Assembly (NCBI GenBank): GCA_030430125.1
Contig: JAUIGA010000190.1
Location: forward strand, 1 to 6,536
Reading direction: 5' to 3'
From: Chloroflexia bacterium
Lineage (GTDB): Bacteria > Chloroflexota > Chloroflexia > Thermomicrobiales > UBA6265
DNA length: 6,536 bases
Part shown: positions 6,530-6,536 of the stretch, one piece after another
How the letters are laid out: each line of letters starts with the position of its first letter
How positions within the stretch are numbered: the stretch's first letter is position 1
Notes under the pieces: model-generated
What the model was told of the DNA's origin: nothing
Databases searched by the model: none
Seen by the model: the letters and a program-made list of their open reading frames with translations, nothing else
Program-made: the position numbers and the translations under genes

Positions 6530-6536
6530 ATGCACA
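6530..6536 (+). CDS. Probable start of a downstream gene (cut off by the window)
   Basis: An ATG at 6530-6532 is preceded by the purine-rich GAGGTGG (6516-6522), 7 bases away, a good ribosome binding site. Only two codons and one further base are inside the window, so the product cannot be guessed. The 46-base gap from the glycosylase stop has no terminator or clear promoter, which suggests the same operon continues. Confidence 0.45.

Overview
This GC-rich window is ordinary bacterial housekeeping DNA: two divergent transcription units separated by a 581-base regulatory intergenic region. The protein sequences (a ValRS with GADHAGIAGQ where most bacteria have GTDHAGIATQ, and a 3-methyladenine glycosylase with YRSYGIH), the high GC and a transcriptional T-box leader fit a GC-rich Chloroflexota such as Thermomicrobia. 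That placement is from memory of the families, not from a search. An actinobacterium is the main alternative.

Layout. Positions 1-2571 (minus strand) hold the first 857 residues of UvrA, the damage-recognition ATPase of nucleotide excision repair; its C-terminus lies beyond the left edge. Positions 2572-3152 contain the control elements for both directions. Leftward for uvrA there is an extended -10 promoter, a probable LexA/SOS box just downstream of the start of transcription, and a leader hairpin that buries the uvrA ribosome binding site. Rightward for valS there is a sigma-70-type promoter and a complete T-box riboswitch. The T-box has a Stem I with a GUC (valine) specifier, a TGGT tRNA-end-binding bulge, and mutually exclusive antiterminator and terminator hairpins.

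Positions 3153-5843 (plus strand) encode an 896-residue valyl-tRNA synthetase. Its last 11 bases overlap the start of a gene for a 216-residue alkyladenine/3-methyladenine DNA glycosylase (5833-6483). A further gene probably starts at 6530 and runs off the right edge.

How the parts work together. Uncharged tRNA-Val should bind the T-box leader, block the terminator and raise valS transcription. Because the glycosylase gene overlaps valS and has no visible promoter or ribosome binding site of its own, it probably shares this control, so a base-excision repair enzyme is tied to valine-tRNA charging. uvrA, on the other side, appears to be under DNA-damage control. No mobile element, CRISPR array, tRNA or rRNA gene is visible. 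I see no wholly new system; the interesting content is the regulatory RNA and DNA between uvrA and valS.
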